A DNA stretch of 64,000 nt from Nocardiopsis sp. TSRI0078 (lineage in GTDB: Bacteria; Actinomycetota; Actinomycetes; Streptosporangiales; Streptosporangiaceae), in contig NZ_LWLB01000002.1 in assembly GCF_001905145.1 (NCBI RefSeq), positions 128,883-192,882 of the forward strand, read 5' to 3'. Positions 8,286 to 17,519 of the stretch are shown here, piece after piece. How positions within the stretch are numbered: position 1 is the stretch's first letter; each line of letters starts with the position of its first letter. The notes under the pieces were generated by a model, which saw only the letters and a program-made list of their open reading frames with translations, was not told the DNA's origin and did not search any database. The translations under genes and the position numbers were made by a program.

Positions 8286-9485
8286 ATGGACGTGATCGTT
8301 GTCGGCGGCGGGATCGTGGGGACCAGCGCGGCCTTCCACCTGGCCAGGAAGGGTGTGTCCACCGCGCTGGTGGACACCGCGCACCTGGGGCAGGCCACGG
8401 CCGCCGGGCTGGGGGTCATCCACCCGTGGCCCTTCCCCTGGGACTCCGGCCCGGTGTGGGACTTCAAGGCCCGCGCGGCCGAGCACTATCCGGAGCTGAT
8501 GGCCGAACTGGCCCGGGACGGGCAGGCCACCGGATACGAGGTGGTCGGAGGCATGTCCGTGGACCTGGAGGGGGACGACGCCGGGTTCGACCTGATACGC
8601 ACCCTGTCCGAGCGCCCGGAGTTCACCACGATGGGCCGGGTGGAGCGGCTGGCCCCGGGTGAGCCGCGCGAGCGGTTCCCCCTGGTGCCCGCCTCCTACG
8701 GCGGGGTGTTCGTGCCCGGGATGGCCCGCCTGAACGCCCCGGCGGCCCGTGCGGCCCTGTTCAACGCCGCGGAGGAGCGGGGCCTGCGCTACTTCAAGGG
8801 CGAGGCCCGCCTGTCGTGGAACGGCCACCGTGTGACGGGTGTGCGGATGGGCACCGAGGACCTGGAGGCGCCCACGGTCGTCGTGGCGGCGGGCGCGTGG
8901 TCGGCCGGACTGCTCGCGGCCGCCGGCGTGGAACTGCCCGTGCGGCCGGTACGCGGACAGGTGGCGCACTTCGCGCTGCCCGGACGCGACACCAGGGCCT
9001 GGCCTGTGGTGCGCTTCGGTGAGCGCGGGTACTACGCCTGCGCGTTCGGCCCGGACCGGGTGGCCACCAGCGGCACGCTGGAGCCGGAGGCCGGATTCGA
9101 CCGGCGGGTGACGGCCGCGAGCCTGCTGCACAACCTCTCCACCGCGCTGGAGGTGCTGCCCGGACTGGACGAGGCCACGGTGGTGGAGACGCGCGTGGGT
9201 TTCCGCCCGGGCACACACGACGGAAGGCAGTTGCTGGGGCCCGTGGAACGGCTGCCCGGAGTGGTGGTGGCGACCGGGCTGGGCGGTGAGGGACTGACCT
9301 TCGGCCCCTTCCAGGGGCTGGTCGCGGCCCGGTTGGCGATGGGGGAGGATCCTGGGCTGGACCTGGCCCCCTTCCGCCCCGACCGGCCGGCGGCGCCCTC
9401 CTTCGAGGAGGCCCACAGGACGGGGCAGGGCCCGGCCGGGGGAGAGGCGCGGCGGTGGGAGAGCGCCCCAGGACGCGGTGAGTAG
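8286..9485 (+). CDS. FAD-dependent amino-acid oxidase/dehydrogenase (DAO family)
   Basis: A 399-residue DAO-fold flavoprotein. The FAD-binding GGGIVGTSAAFHLARKG begins at residue 6, a second flavin-contact strand is VVVAAGAWSAGLL, and the C-terminal GLGGEGLTFGP closes the flavin site as in D-amino-acid dehydrogenase, glycine oxidase and sarcosine oxidase. The exact substrate cannot be told from sequence. The ATG at 8286 follows a GGAGGGG/AGGGTGG purine stretch. It is divergent from the DDAH-like gene; the 135-base gap should hold both promoters. The tail after ~residue 365 is low-complexity. Confidence 0.8.
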   Translation: MDVIVVGGGIVGTSAAFHLARKGVSTALVDTAHLGQATAAGLGVIHPWPFPWDSGPVWDFKARAAEHYPELMAELARDGQATGYEVVGGMSVDLEGDDAGFDLIRTLSERPEFTTMGRVERLAPGEPRERFPLVPASYGGVFVPGMARLNAPAARAALFNAAEERGLRYFKGEARLSWNGHRVTGVRMGTEDLEAPTVVVAAGAWSAGLLAAAGVELPVRPVRGQVAHFALPGRDTRAWPVVRFGERGYYACAFGPDRVATSGTLEPEAGFDRRVTAASLLHNLSTALEVLPGLDEATVVETRVGFRPGTHDGRQLLGPVERLPGVVVATGLGGEGLTFGPFQGLVAARLAMGEDPGLDLAPFRPDRPAAPSFEEAHRTGQGPAGGEARRWESAPGRGE

Positions 9486-9520
9486 CCGTACTCAGGCGCG
9501 GGACCGGGGCGACCGGCAGC

Positions 9521-9817
9521 ATGGACGCCATGAACCCCTACACTCCCCAGCCCCGGTCCACCCCGCAGTTCTTCCTCCAGTCCGCCCTGTCCTTCGGGGT
9601 CTCGGCCGTCGGGGTGGGCGCGGGGATCATCTACCTCCCCGTCGACCTGTGGATCCGGGCCTTCCTGGGCCTGGGCCTGCTCTACGTCATCACCTCCACC
9701 TTCACACTGGCCAAGTGCGTGCGCGACCGCCAGGAGGACGTGCTGGCCGCCGAGGCGGCACAGAACCAGCAGGTCCCCCTCTGGTACGGCAACGAACAGC
9801 CCGCCCCGCGCTCCTGA
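9521..9817 (+). CDS. YiaA/YiaB-type small inner-membrane protein
   Basis: A 98-residue membrane protein with two hydrophobic helices (about residues 20-40 and 45-65) joined by a short loop, matching the YiaA/B two-helix domain; a charged C-terminal tail follows (RDRQEDVLAAEAAQ). Function unknown in the family. ATG at 9521 or 9530 are both possible; the first is listed. It is monocistronic between the oxidase and the convergent biotin synthase gene. Confidence 0.7.
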   Translation: MDAMNPYTPQPRSTPQFFLQSALSFGVSAVGVGAGIIYLPVDLWIRAFLGLGLLYVITSTFTLAKCVRDRQEDVLAAEAAQNQQVPLWYGNEQPAPRS

Positions 9818-9880
9818 GCCGGACGGACCCGTTCGGCGCCCCCGGAACCCGGAAGGCGCCGAGCCCCGGGCCCGTCGGCG

Positions 9881-10942
9881 TCAGGCGTTGGGCGGAAGAG
9901 CGGTTCCAGCGCCGCGCCGACGGGTCCTGAGCAGGTCGTGGCGTTCCCGGGGCAGGGTGGGCTCTCCCGCGCCCTGCACGGTGAACCCCGCGTCGGCGAT
10001 CATCTCCAGGTCGTCCCTGCCCGCCTGGCCCTCGCTGGTGAGGTAGTCCCCCAGGAAGAGCGAGTTGACGATGTGCAGCGCCAGCGGCTGCAGGGAGCGC
10101 AGGTGGATCTCCCGGCCCCCCGCCAGACGGACCTCCACGTCGGGGAAGACGAACCGGGTCGCGGCCAGGACACGCAGGCACCGCTGCGGGGTCAGCTCCC
10201 AGGTGCCCTCCAGCGGAGTCCCCTCGAAGGGCATGAGGAAGTTGACCGGTACCGAGTCCGGTTCCAGCTCGCGCAGCGCGAACAGGGCGTCCACCAGGTC
10301 GTCGTCGCTCTCCCCCATCCCCGTGATCAGCCCGGAGCAGGGGGAGAGCCCGGCGTGCTTGGCCCTGGACACGGTGTCCACCCGGTCGGTGAACTCGTGG
10401 GTGGTGCAGATGTCGGCGTAGCGCTCCTGCGAGGTGTTGAGGTTGTGGTTGTAGGCGTCGGCCCCGGCCTCGTGCAGCCGGTCGGCCTGCCCCTCGGAGA
10501 GCAGGCCCAGGCAGGCGCACACCTCCACACCCGGGTGCTCGGCCTTGATGCCCTCGATGGCGGGGGCGAGGCGTTCCACGTCGCGGTCGGTGGGGCCGCG
10601 CCCGCTGGCCACCAGGCAGACCCGGGTGGCGCCCGCCCTCACCCCGTGGGAGACGGCCTCACGGGTCTGGTCGGGTTTGAGCCAGGTGTACTTGACGATC
10701 TCGGCCTCGGAGCCCAGGCGCTGGGAGCAGTAGAAGCAGTCCTCCGGGCACAGGCCGCTCTTGATGTTCACGAGGTAGTTGAGCTTGACGCGGCGCTCGA
10801 AGTAGCGCCGCCGGACCCGGAATGCGGCGGCGACCAGGTCCACCAGGTCGTCGTCGGAGCTGCGCAGAACCCCGAGGAGTTCGTCGCGGGTGGGCGTCTC
10901 ACGGCGAAGGGCCTTCTCGGCCAGGGGAAGGAATGTGGTCAC
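9881..10942 (-). CDS. bioB: Biotin synthase
   Basis: Radical-SAM enzyme that inserts sulfur into dethiobiotin to form biotin, the last step of the pathway, in the cytosol. The 353-residue protein has the radical-SAM cluster motif CPEDCFYC, an SAM-binding segment and BioB-specific blocks ([37 protein letters not shown]). The GTG at 10942 gives the family-typical N-terminus [12 protein letters not shown]. No bioA, bioD or bioF lies in the window, so the gene stands apart from the rest of the pathway. The 191-base upstream gap holds its promoter; I saw no convincing BioQ or BirA-type operator. Confidence 0.95.
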   Translation of the reverse strand: MTTFLPLAEKALRRETPTRDELLGVLRSSDDDLVDLVAAAFRVRRRYFERRVKLNYLVNIKSGLCPEDCFYCSQRLGSEAEIVKYTWLKPDQTREAVSHGVRAGATRVCLVASGRGPTDRDVERLAPAIEGIKAEHPGVEVCACLGLLSEGQADRLHEAGADAYNHNLNTSQERYADICTTHEFTDRVDTVSRAKHAGLSPCSGLITGMGESDDDLVDALFALRELEPDSVPVNFLMPFEGTPLEGTWELTPQRCLRVLAATRFVFPDVEVRLAGGREIHLRSLQPLALHIVNSLFLGDYLTSEGQAGRDDLEMIADAGFTVQGAGEPTLPRERHDLLRTRRRGAGTALPPNA

Positions 10943-11133
10943 GGGGACGATCCTGGGTCCCCGGGCGGGAGCGGCGCAGCCGCGGAAGGAGCCAAAAACG
11001 CGGGAGAAGTCTTGTACGGGACGGCTGTTTGCGCTCCGGCGGCGTACCGGTACCGAACGTGGCGCCCAGGGCCTCGCGTGAGGGAGGAGAGCGGAGGGGA
11101 GCGGGCGCAACGGACCGGCGAAGACGCCGCGGC

Positions 11134-11745
11134 TCAGGTCGGGGCGTCCGCGTCCCCGAGGGCGAGCTCCTCCCTCAGCCGGGCGGCACTGGTGAACAGG
11201 TGCGCGCGCATACCCGTCTCCCGGGCGCCCAGCACGTTCTCCTGGCGGTCGTCGACGAAGAGGATGCGCCCGGGCTCCACGCCCAGGGCCTCCTGGCACC
11301 ACCGGTAGGCCTCCGGTTCGGGCTTGGCGCGGCCGAGACGGCAGGAGAAGGCGCGCACGTGGAAGTTCCCGAGCCAGGGGTGGTGCGCCTCGTAGTGGAC
11401 GGCCAGTTCCTCGGGGAGGTTGGACAGCAGTCCGATCCGCCGGCCGGACGCCGCGAGCTCCCCGACCAGGGCGACCATGGTCTCGTCCACGGCGCTCCAG
11501 CTGGCGATGTCGGCCTCGACCAGTGCGGCGATCCGGCGGTCGTCCAAACGCACGCCCACGTCCTCGCCCACGCGGTGCCAGTACTCGGAGGCGGTCACGT
11601 CCGCACGGTCGTAGGACAACCGCCGCGCCCAGTACGCCTCCCAGAAGGCCGGTGCGGGCGCGCCCGCGACTTGGACCAGCCGGTCCTTGCCCTCCTCGGA
11701 CTGGTGGCACGCCAGGACACCGAACAGGTCGAAGAGCACGGTCAA
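11134..11745 (-). CDS. HAD-superfamily hydrolase, subfamily IA
   Basis: A 203-residue HAD hydrolase, probably a small-molecule phosphatase. Motif I is FDLFGVLA (nucleophile Asp6), motif II falls in LLSNLPEE, motif III Lys is in [10 protein letters not shown] and motif IV is FVDDRQENV. The cap (about residues 15-85) is helical as in IA enzymes. Length and motif spacing are normal. Substrate unknown. It lies between bioB (same strand, 191 bases downstream) and the divergent sugar transporter. Confidence 0.85.
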   Translation of the reverse strand: MTVLFDLFGVLACHQSEEGKDRLVQVAGAPAPAFWEAYWARRLSYDRADVTASEYWHRVGEDVGVRLDDRRIAALVEADIASWSAVDETMVALVGELAASGRRIGLLSNLPEELAVHYEAHHPWLGNFHVRAFSCRLGRAKPEPEAYRWCQEALGVEPGRILFVDDRQENVLGARETGMRAHLFTSAARLREELALGDADAPT

Positions 11746-11865
11746 CAGGGCGATCCCTTCTCACGGCCGCGTCGGGAACTCGTCCAGATCGTACGTGCTC
11801 GGGCCCCCGGGCGCGCGTCCGGCGGCGCCGCGACACGGGTCGGCCGCGACCGATACAGGTTGTGT

Positions 11866-11889
11866 GCCAAACACTGGACATCTTTTGGC
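11866..11889. promoter_or_regulatory. Candidate operator upstream of the sugar porter
   Basis: GCCAAA (11866-11871) and TTTGGC (11884-11889) form perfect six-base arms in an AT-rich patch of the divergent HAD/sugar-porter region. It resembles the two-arm sites of sugar regulators only loosely. Confidence 0.3.
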
Positions 11890-11976
11890 CTGTGGGCGTT
11901 TTGTCCGTGACGCTTCGCCCTCGGCGTGTCCACCCTGGGGGCGACAACTGTTGTGCCACGGGGGAAGGAAGCGAAT

Positions 11977-13404
11977 GTGAGCGGATCCAGACAAGTCGGC
12001 GACGATTCCGTCCCGGCGGGCGAGGCCAACATCGTCCACGTGACGATGATCGCCGCCGCCGCGGCGATGGGCGGTTTCCTCTTCGGTTACGACAGCGCCG
12101 TCATCAACGGCGCGGTACCGGCCATCCAGGAACGCTTCGGCGTGGGACCGGCCACACTCGGGTTCACGGTCGCCTCAGCGCTCCTGGGCTGTGTGGTGGG
12201 TGCCGCGACGGCGGGCGCCCTGGCCGACCGGATCGGCCGTATCCGCACCATGCAGATCGCCGGTGCGCTGTTCGCGATCAGCGCCGTCGGCTCGGCCCTT
12301 CCGTTCGGGGTGTGGGACCTGACCGCCTGGCGGGTCCTGGGCGGTGTCGCCATCGGTCTGGCCTCGGTCATCGCCCCGACCTACATCGCCGAGGTGTCGC
12401 CGGCCGCCTACCGCGGCCGCCTGGCGTCGCTGCAGCAGTTGGCGATCGTGCTGGGCATCGCCGCCTCCCAGCTGGTCAACTTCGGTATCGCCCAGATGGC
12501 CGGCGGCAGCGCGAGCAACATGCTGGGACCGATCCAGGCCTGGCAGTGGATGCTGGGCATCGAGGTCCTGCCCGCCATGGTCTACGTGGGCCTGAGCCTG
12601 CTCATCCCCGAGTCGCCCCGCTACCTGGTCCGTATCGGGCAGGTGCCCCGGGCCCGCCGTATCCTCGCCGAGGTGGAGGGCGGGGGCCCCGACCGGGTGG
12701 ACCAGCGCATCGGGGAGATCCGCGAAGCGCTGGGCTCGGAGATCAAGCCGAAGCTGAGCGACCTGACCGGCCGCTACGGCCTGCTGCCCATCGTGTGGAT
12801 CGGTATGGCCATCTCGGCCTTCCAGCAGCTGGTCGGCATCAACGTCATCTTCTACTACTCCAGCTCGCTGTGGCAGTCGGTGGGCGTGTCCGCGACCAAC
12901 TCCCTGCTGCTGAGCCTGTTCACCTCCATCGTGAACATCGTGGGTACGTTCGTGGCGATCCTGCTGGTGGACCGGGTCGGCCGCAAACCGCTGCTGCTGG
13001 TGGGCTCGGGCGGTATGACGGTGTCGCTGGCACTGGCCGCCTACGCCTTCAACCACGCGGTGGTGCGGGGCGACGAGGTGACACTGTCGTTCGAGTGGGG
13101 CGCGGTGGCGCTGACCGCGGCCAGCCTGTTCGTGCTCTTCTTCGCCCTGTCCTGGGGTGTGGTCGTGTGGGTGCTGCTGGGGGAGATGTTCCCGCTGCGC
13201 ATCCGTGCCGCCGCGATGGGTGTGGCCACCGCGACCCAGTGGCTCACCAACTGGCTGATCACCGTGAGCTTCCCCAGCCTGCGCGACTGGAGCCTGAGCG
13301 GCACCTACATGCTGTACGCGTTCTTCGCGCTGGTGTCGTTCTTCTTCGTGTGGAGGTTCGTCAAGGAGACCAAGGGCAAGACCCTGGAGGAGATGCGGGG
13401 CTGA
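11977..13404 (+). CDS. MFS sugar porter (GlcP/XylE-like)
   Basis: A 475-residue proton-coupled sugar transporter of the sugar-porter family. It shows the hallmarks [15 protein letters not shown] in helix 1, ADRIGR in loop 2-3, PESPRYLV before helix 7, [13 protein letters not shown] in helix 7, VDRVGRKPL in loop 8-9 and a terminal [10 protein letters not shown]. Substrate is probably a hexose or pentose; a GlcP-like glucose permease is the closest guess. The GTG at 11977 follows GGAAGGAAG. Twelve hydrophobic segments are visible. It is monocistronic; the small SHOCT-domain gene is convergent. Confidence 0.9.
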   Translation: MSGSRQVGDDSVPAGEANIVHVTMIAAAAAMGGFLFGYDSAVINGAVPAIQERFGVGPATLGFTVASALLGCVVGAATAGALADRIGRIRTMQIAGALFAISAVGSALPFGVWDLTAWRVLGGVAIGLASVIAPTYIAEVSPAAYRGRLASLQQLAIVLGIAASQLVNFGIAQMAGGSASNMLGPIQAWQWMLGIEVLPAMVYVGLSLLIPESPRYLVRIGQVPRARRILAEVEGGGPDRVDQRIGEIREALGSEIKPKLSDLTGRYGLLPIVWIGMAISAFQQLVGINVIFYYSSSLWQSVGVSATNSLLLSLFTSIVNIVGTFVAILLVDRVGRKPLLLVGSGGMTVSLALAAYAFNHAVVRGDEVTLSFEWGAVALTAASLFVLFFALSWGVVVWVLLGEMFPLRIRAAAMGVATATQWLTNWLITVSFPSLRDWSLSGTYMLYAFFALVSFFFVWRFVKETKGKTLEEMRG

Positions 13405-13417
13405 GGGCCCGGCGGGC

Positions 13418-13666
13418 TCACCGCTCCAGGTCGATCTTCCTCTGGAGGAACTCCTCGCGGTCGATCTCACCCCGCGCGTATCTGAGCCGCAACTCCTCCT
13501 CCGCCGCGTCCACGGCCTGCGGCCCCGGCGCGGCGGGGGAGGACCGCCGCCCCGGACGGGTGCGCTCATCCAGGGACGCACCCGCCACGGACGCGACCGT
13601 GACGACGAAGAAGACACCCAGCGCCACCATGACGAGGATCACGAGCGTGGCCACCATGTAGGTCAT
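13418..13666 (-). CDS. Small membrane protein with SHOCT domain
   Basis: An 82-residue protein: one N-terminal transmembrane helix (about residues 4-26), a basic linker, and a C-terminal SHOCT motif (LRLRYARGEIDREEFLQRK). SHOCT modules are short helical oligomerisation elements found in many actinobacterial membrane proteins. The ATG at 13666 has AGGAG five bases upstream; longer starts lack support. Function unknown. Confidence 0.75.
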   Translation of the reverse strand: MTYMVATLVILVMVALGVFFVVTVASVAGASLDERTRPGRRSSPAAPGPQAVDAAEEELRLRYARGEIDREEFLQRKIDLER

Positions 13667-13815
13667 CTCCACTCCTGGCGAGGAAACCGCTCTTCCACCT
13701 TCTTGTGTACCCAGACCGGGACTCCTTCTCCAGGGGGCACCTCGCATCTGTGGACGACCACCCCCGTCCGGACCGCCGTAACCTGGAGTGCCGCGAACCG
13801 GACGAAAGGGGCGGG

Positions 13816-15957
13816 ATGCGCGTCCTCCTCGTGGACAACCACGACTCCTACACGTACAACCTCTTCCAGCTCCTGGCGCGCGTCCTGGGCCGGGACCCCG
13901 CAGTTCTCACCAACGACGACCCCCGCTGGGAGGCCCTCGACCCGGCCGACGTGGACGCCGTGGTCCTCTCACCCGGGCCGGGCCGCCCCCAGCGCCCGCG
14001 TGACCTGGGCCGCGCGCCCGAACTCCTGGACCACACCCGCCTGCCCGTGCTGGGCGTGTGCCTGGGCCACCAGGCCATCGCCCACCTGGCCGGGGCGGAC
14101 GTGGTCTCGGCCCCCCAGCCCCGCCACGGTCACCTGTCCCGGGTCCGGCACACCGGATCGGGCCTGTTCGCGGGCCTGCCGCAGGACTTCACCGCCGTGC
14201 GCTACCACTCCCTGGCCGTCGCCGACCCCCTGCCCGAGCCGCTGACCGCGACCGCGTGGTCGGAGGACGGCGTGGTCATGGGCCTGGAACACCGCACCCT
14301 GCCGCGCTGGGGGGTGCAGTTCCACCCCGAGTCGGTGGCCAGCGAGTTCGGCGCGCGGACGGTCGCCAATTTCCTGGACCTGGCCCGCGCGCACACCGGC
14401 ACGGGCCACGACCACCACCCCCGCATCCCCGTGGACCCGCCGACCGAAGCCTTCGAGGAGCAGGGGAGCACACGCGAGGAGCGGGCGAGCGGCCCACCGG
14501 GACGAGAAGCCGCCGAAGCGCCCCGGCACGGACACCGCACGGCCCCCTCGTCCCACTCACCCCGGCAGCACCCCGGCCCCACACCCGGGAACCCCGCACC
14601 CCGCACACGCGAACTCCCCCTGGCCGTGGACACCGAGGCCGCCTTCGCCCACCTGTACGGCGAGGCCGAGTACGCGTTCTGGCTGGACAGCTCCCGACCC
14701 GAGGGCCCCGCCCGTTTCTCCTTCCTGGGCGCCGCCACCGGCGAGGTGCTCACCTACCGGGTCGGCGGACCCGTCCACCTGCGCGCCCAGGACGGCACCG
14801 AGCACACCGAGCCCGGCAGCGTCTTCGACGCCCTGGACCGCCGAGTCCCCCACCCCTCCCCGCACGGGCTGCCCTTCGACTTCACCGGAGGCTACGTCGG
14901 CTACCTCGGCTACGAGCTCAAGGCCGACTGCGGCGCCGCCAACGCGCACACCTCGCCCCACCCCGACGCCGTGTGGCTGCGCTGCGACCGGTTCGTGGCC
15001 GTCGACCACCACCAAAACCGCACCTACGCGGTATGCGCCGACGACCTCCCCGACGGCGACGCCTGGTTGGAGCAGACCCTGGCCGCCCTCACCGGCCTGC
15101 CAGCCCTGGACCCGCCCGCACCGCCCGCGCCGGCCACCGACCTGGCCCCCCTGCTGGAGCGCCCGCGCGAGGACTACGTCGGCGACGTCAAGGAGTGCCT
15201 GGCCCAGCTCACGGCCGGGGAGAGCTACGAGATCTGCCTGACCAACCGGCTGCGCCTGCCCCACACCGGCACCGACCTGGACGCCTACCGCCGTATGCGC
15301 GCCGCCGGCCCCGCGCCCTACGCCGCCCTGCTGCGCCTGGGAGCGATGAGCGTGCTCAGCGCCTCGCCCGAACGGTTCCTGCGCGTGGACGCCGACCGCA
15401 CCGCCGAGAGCCGCCCCATCAAGGGCACCGCGCCACGCCACCCGGACCCGGACCGCGACGCACGCGCCGCCGAGGAACTGCGCACCGGCGCCAAGACCCG
15501 CGCCGAGAACCTCATGATCGTCGACCTGCTGCGCAACGACCTGGGCCGGGTGTGCGAGGTGGGCAGCGTCGAGGTGCCCGCGTTCATGTACACCGAGTCC
15601 TACGCCACCGTGCACCAGCTCGTCTCCACCGTGCGCGGCAGACTGCGCCCCCGGGTGTCGGCCGTGGACGCGGTGCGCGCCTGCTTCCCCGGCGGGTCGA
15701 TGACCGGAGCCCCCAAGGAGCGCACCATGGAGATCCTGGACCGGCTGGAGACCTCCGCGCGCGGGGTCTACTCCGGTGCGCTGGGCTATGTGTCCTCCTC
15801 CGGCACCGCCGACCTGAGCATCGTCATCCGCACCGCCGTGCTGGCCGACGGCCAGATGACCATCGGCGCGGGCGGCGCCGTCGTACTGGACTCCGACCCG
15901 GAGGGGGAGTACGAGGAGATGCTCCTCAAGGCCGCCGTGCCCGCACGCGGCCGCTGA
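13816..15957 (+). CDS. pabAB: Fused aminodeoxychorismate synthase (PabA-PabB)
   Basis: Makes 4-amino-4-deoxychorismate from chorismate and glutamine for folate or for p-aminobenzoate-derived metabolites. Residues ~1-195 are a class-I glutamine amidotransferase (nucleophile Cys in GVCLGHQAI, His in QFHPESV). A disordered linker (~200-265) leads to the PabB half, which carries ASPERFL, the catalytic-Lys motif PIKGTAP (Lys rather than the Ala of anthranilate synthase), LIVDLLRNDLGRV and FPGGSMTGAPK. The Lys excludes anthranilate synthase. Total 713 residues. Start at ATG 13816 after AAAGGGGCGGG. No aminodeoxychorismate lyase gene is adjacent; the next gene is DUF4291. Confidence 0.93.
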   Translation: MRVLLVDNHDSYTYNLFQLLARVLGRDPAVLTNDDPRWEALDPADVDAVVLSPGPGRPQRPRDLGRAPELLDHTRLPVLGVCLGHQAIAHLAGADVVSAPQPRHGHLSRVRHTGSGLFAGLPQDFTAVRYHSLAVADPLPEPLTATAWSEDGVVMGLEHRTLPRWGVQFHPESVASEFGARTVANFLDLARAHTGTGHDHHPRIPVDPPTEAFEEQGSTREERASGPPGREAAEAPRHGHRTAPSSHSPRQHPGPTPGNPAPRTRELPLAVDTEAAFAHLYGEAEYAFWLDSSRPEGPARFSFLGAATGEVLTYRVGGPVHLRAQDGTEHTEPGSVFDALDRRVPHPSPHGLPFDFTGGYVGYLGYELKADCGAANAHTSPHPDAVWLRCDRFVAVDHHQNRTYAVCADDLPDGDAWLEQTLAALTGLPALDPPAPPAPATDLAPLLERPREDYVGDVKECLAQLTAGESYEICLTNRLRLPHTGTDLDAYRRMRAAGPAPYAALLRLGAMSVLSASPERFLRVDADRTAESRPIKGTAPRHPDPDRDARAAEELRTGAKTRAENLMIVDLLRNDLGRVCEVGSVEVPAFMYTESYATVHQLVSTVRGRLRPRVSAVDAVRACFPGGSMTGAPKERTMEILDRLETSARGVYSGALGYVSSSGTADLSIVIRTAVLADGQMTIGAGGAVVLDSDPEGEYEEMLLKAAVPARGR

Positions 15958-16018
15958 GGGCCCGAGGACGGGAAAACCGTTTGCCGCCACCGGGGGCCAG
16001 GCACCACCCTTGAGCCCC

Positions 16019-16648
16019 ATGAACCTCCCCCGCCACCAGATCCGGGCGCGTTACACCGACACCGCGGTCACCGTCTACCAGGCCTACAGCCCGTCCATCG
16101 GGCTGCCCGCCGCCCGCGACGGCCGCTTCCCCTCCGCATGGAAACGGGACCGGATGACCTGGATCAAGCCCTCGTTCCTGTGGATGGCCCACAGATGCGG
16201 GTGGGGGGCCAAGAAGGACCAGGAGACCGTGCTGGCGGTGGAGGTCACCCGTGCGGGATTCGAGTGGGCGCTGCGCAACGCCTGCCTGTCGCACTTCACG
16301 GCGGGCGTGCACGCGGACCGCCGGGAGTGGAGGCGCCGACTGCGTGAGAGCCCCGCCCGCGTGCAGTGGGATCCCGAACGCGACCCGCACCTGAGGCCGC
16401 TGGAGCACCGCTCCCTGCAGCTGGGACTGGCGGGCGAGGCCGCGCACCGTTACGCCGACGAGTGGATCGTCTCCGTCACCGACGCCACCCCGCTCACGCA
16501 CCGGATCCACACACTGGTCCAGGCGGGGGAGCTGGAGGCCGCCGCCCGGCTACTGCCCGACGAGCGCCCCTATCCGCTCGCACCACACGAGCTGGACCAC
16601 CTGCGCCCCGCCCCGACCGTTCACGGGAAGGACGCGCACACGGTCTGA
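16019..16648 (+). CDS. DUF4291 domain protein
   Basis: A 209-residue cytosolic protein matching DUF4291 over its length: YTDTAVTVYQAYSP near the start, DRMTWIKPSFLWMAHRCGW in the middle and a C-terminal Glu/Pro-rich end. The family is common in actinomycetes and its function is unknown. Start taken at ATG 16019 (TTG at 16010 is also in frame). It follows pabAB by 61 bases and may be cotranscribed; it is convergent with a methyltransferase 14 bases away. Confidence 0.8.
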   Translation: MNLPRHQIRARYTDTAVTVYQAYSPSIGLPAARDGRFPSAWKRDRMTWIKPSFLWMAHRCGWGAKKDQETVLAVEVTRAGFEWALRNACLSHFTAGVHADRREWRRRLRESPARVQWDPERDPHLRPLEHRSLQLGLAGEAAHRYADEWIVSVTDATPLTHRIHTLVQAGELEAAARLLPDERPYPLAPHELDHLRPAPTVHGKDAHTV

Positions 16649-16662
16649 GCGGAGCACGGCGG

Positions 16663-17409
16663 TCACCCCCGCCCGGGGAGCCGGTAGACCGAGACGTGGC
16701 CGGGGCTGGAGGCGTCGAAGGGACGGCCGTGCCAGTCGGCGTGGCGCTCCTCCAACTCCAGGCCCGCCATACGGGCCATCAGGTCCAGCTCGGCGGGCCA
16801 GCAGTAGCGCAGCGCCACCGGGAGCATGCTCCTCATCCCGTCCTGGGGAGTGAAGGTGAGGATCTGCTTGGCGTAACGCTGGGCGACCGGGTCGTTCTTG
16901 TACACGTGCAGCGTGACGGAGTCCTCGGTGAGGTGGGAGACCTCCACCCAGGAGTCGCGCTCCAACTCCCTGCGCCCCGGGACGAAGCACTCCAGCACGA
17001 AACGGCCACCGGGCTCCAGGACCCGGGCGACATTGGCGAAGCAGTCCGTCTGCCGCTTCTGGTCCGGCAGGTTGAAGAGCGTGTTGAAGACCAGGAACAC
17101 CAGGTCGTAGGGGCCCTCGACGGGGACGTCGGCCATGTCGCCCACCACCACGGGAAGGTCCGCCCCGCCCGGCAGCGCACGCATCCGTTCGACCATGGCG
17201 GCCGACCCCTCCACGCCCTCCACGTCCACGCCCCGCGCGGCCAGGGGCAGGGCGACGCGCCCCGTACCGCTGGCCAACTCCAGGACCCGCCCACCGGCGG
17301 CGAGGGCGTGGAGGAAGTCCACAGCCGGGGCCGGGTCCGGGTTGGGCCTGTCGTCGTAGTGCTCTGACCAGTGCTCCCCGAAGAAGGCGGGGTCATCGAA
17401 GCTCGGCAT
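16663..17409 (-). CDS. Class I SAM-dependent methyltransferase
   Basis: A 248-residue methyltransferase. Motif I is VLELASGTGRVALPLAARG (about residues 42-60), motif II VEGVEGS, and post-I/IV YDLVFLVFNTLFNLP. Substrate unknown; the family includes small-molecule methyltransferases. The ATG at 17409 begins MPSFDDPAFFGEHW, typical of this group. Downstream of, and on the same strand as, the 5'-nucleotidase gene, but a strong hairpin separates them, so it probably has its own promoter in 17410-17466. Confidence 0.85.
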   Translation of the reverse strand: MPSFDDPAFFGEHWSEHYDDRPNPDPAPAVDFLHALAAGGRVLELASGTGRVALPLAARGVDVEGVEGSAAMVERMRALPGGADLPVVVGDMADVPVEGPYDLVFLVFNTLFNLPDQKRQTDCFANVARVLEPGGRFVLECFVPGRRELERDSWVEVSHLTEDSVTLHVYKNDPVAQRYAKQILTFTPQDGMRSMLPVALRYCWPAELDLMARMAGLELEERHADWHGRPFDASSPGHVSVYRLPGRG

Positions 17410-17466
17410 GCCCCTCAGTGGACCACCCCCGTGTGTCCGGCGCCACGGGTTTTCCCATGCGGAGCC

Positions 17467-17497
17467 GTGCACGCGTCCCTGGCCGGGACGCGTGCAC
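17467..17497 (-). terminator. Strong terminator hairpin after the 5'-nucleotidase gene
   Basis: GTGCACGCGTCCC (17467-17479) and GGGACGCGTGCAC (17485-17497) are perfect 13-base arms with a five-base loop, 23 bases past the stop of the nucleotidase gene. No U-run is seen on either side, as is common in high-GC actinomycetes. Confidence 0.7.
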
Positions 17498-17519
17498 ACC
17501 CGTGCGCCTCGCGCGCCCC

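Noticed and set aside
10943-11133. A BioQ- or BirA-type operator upstream of bioB
   Set aside because: Only a short GTACCGGTAC-like palindrome near 11044 is visible; it does not match known biotin-regulator sites.
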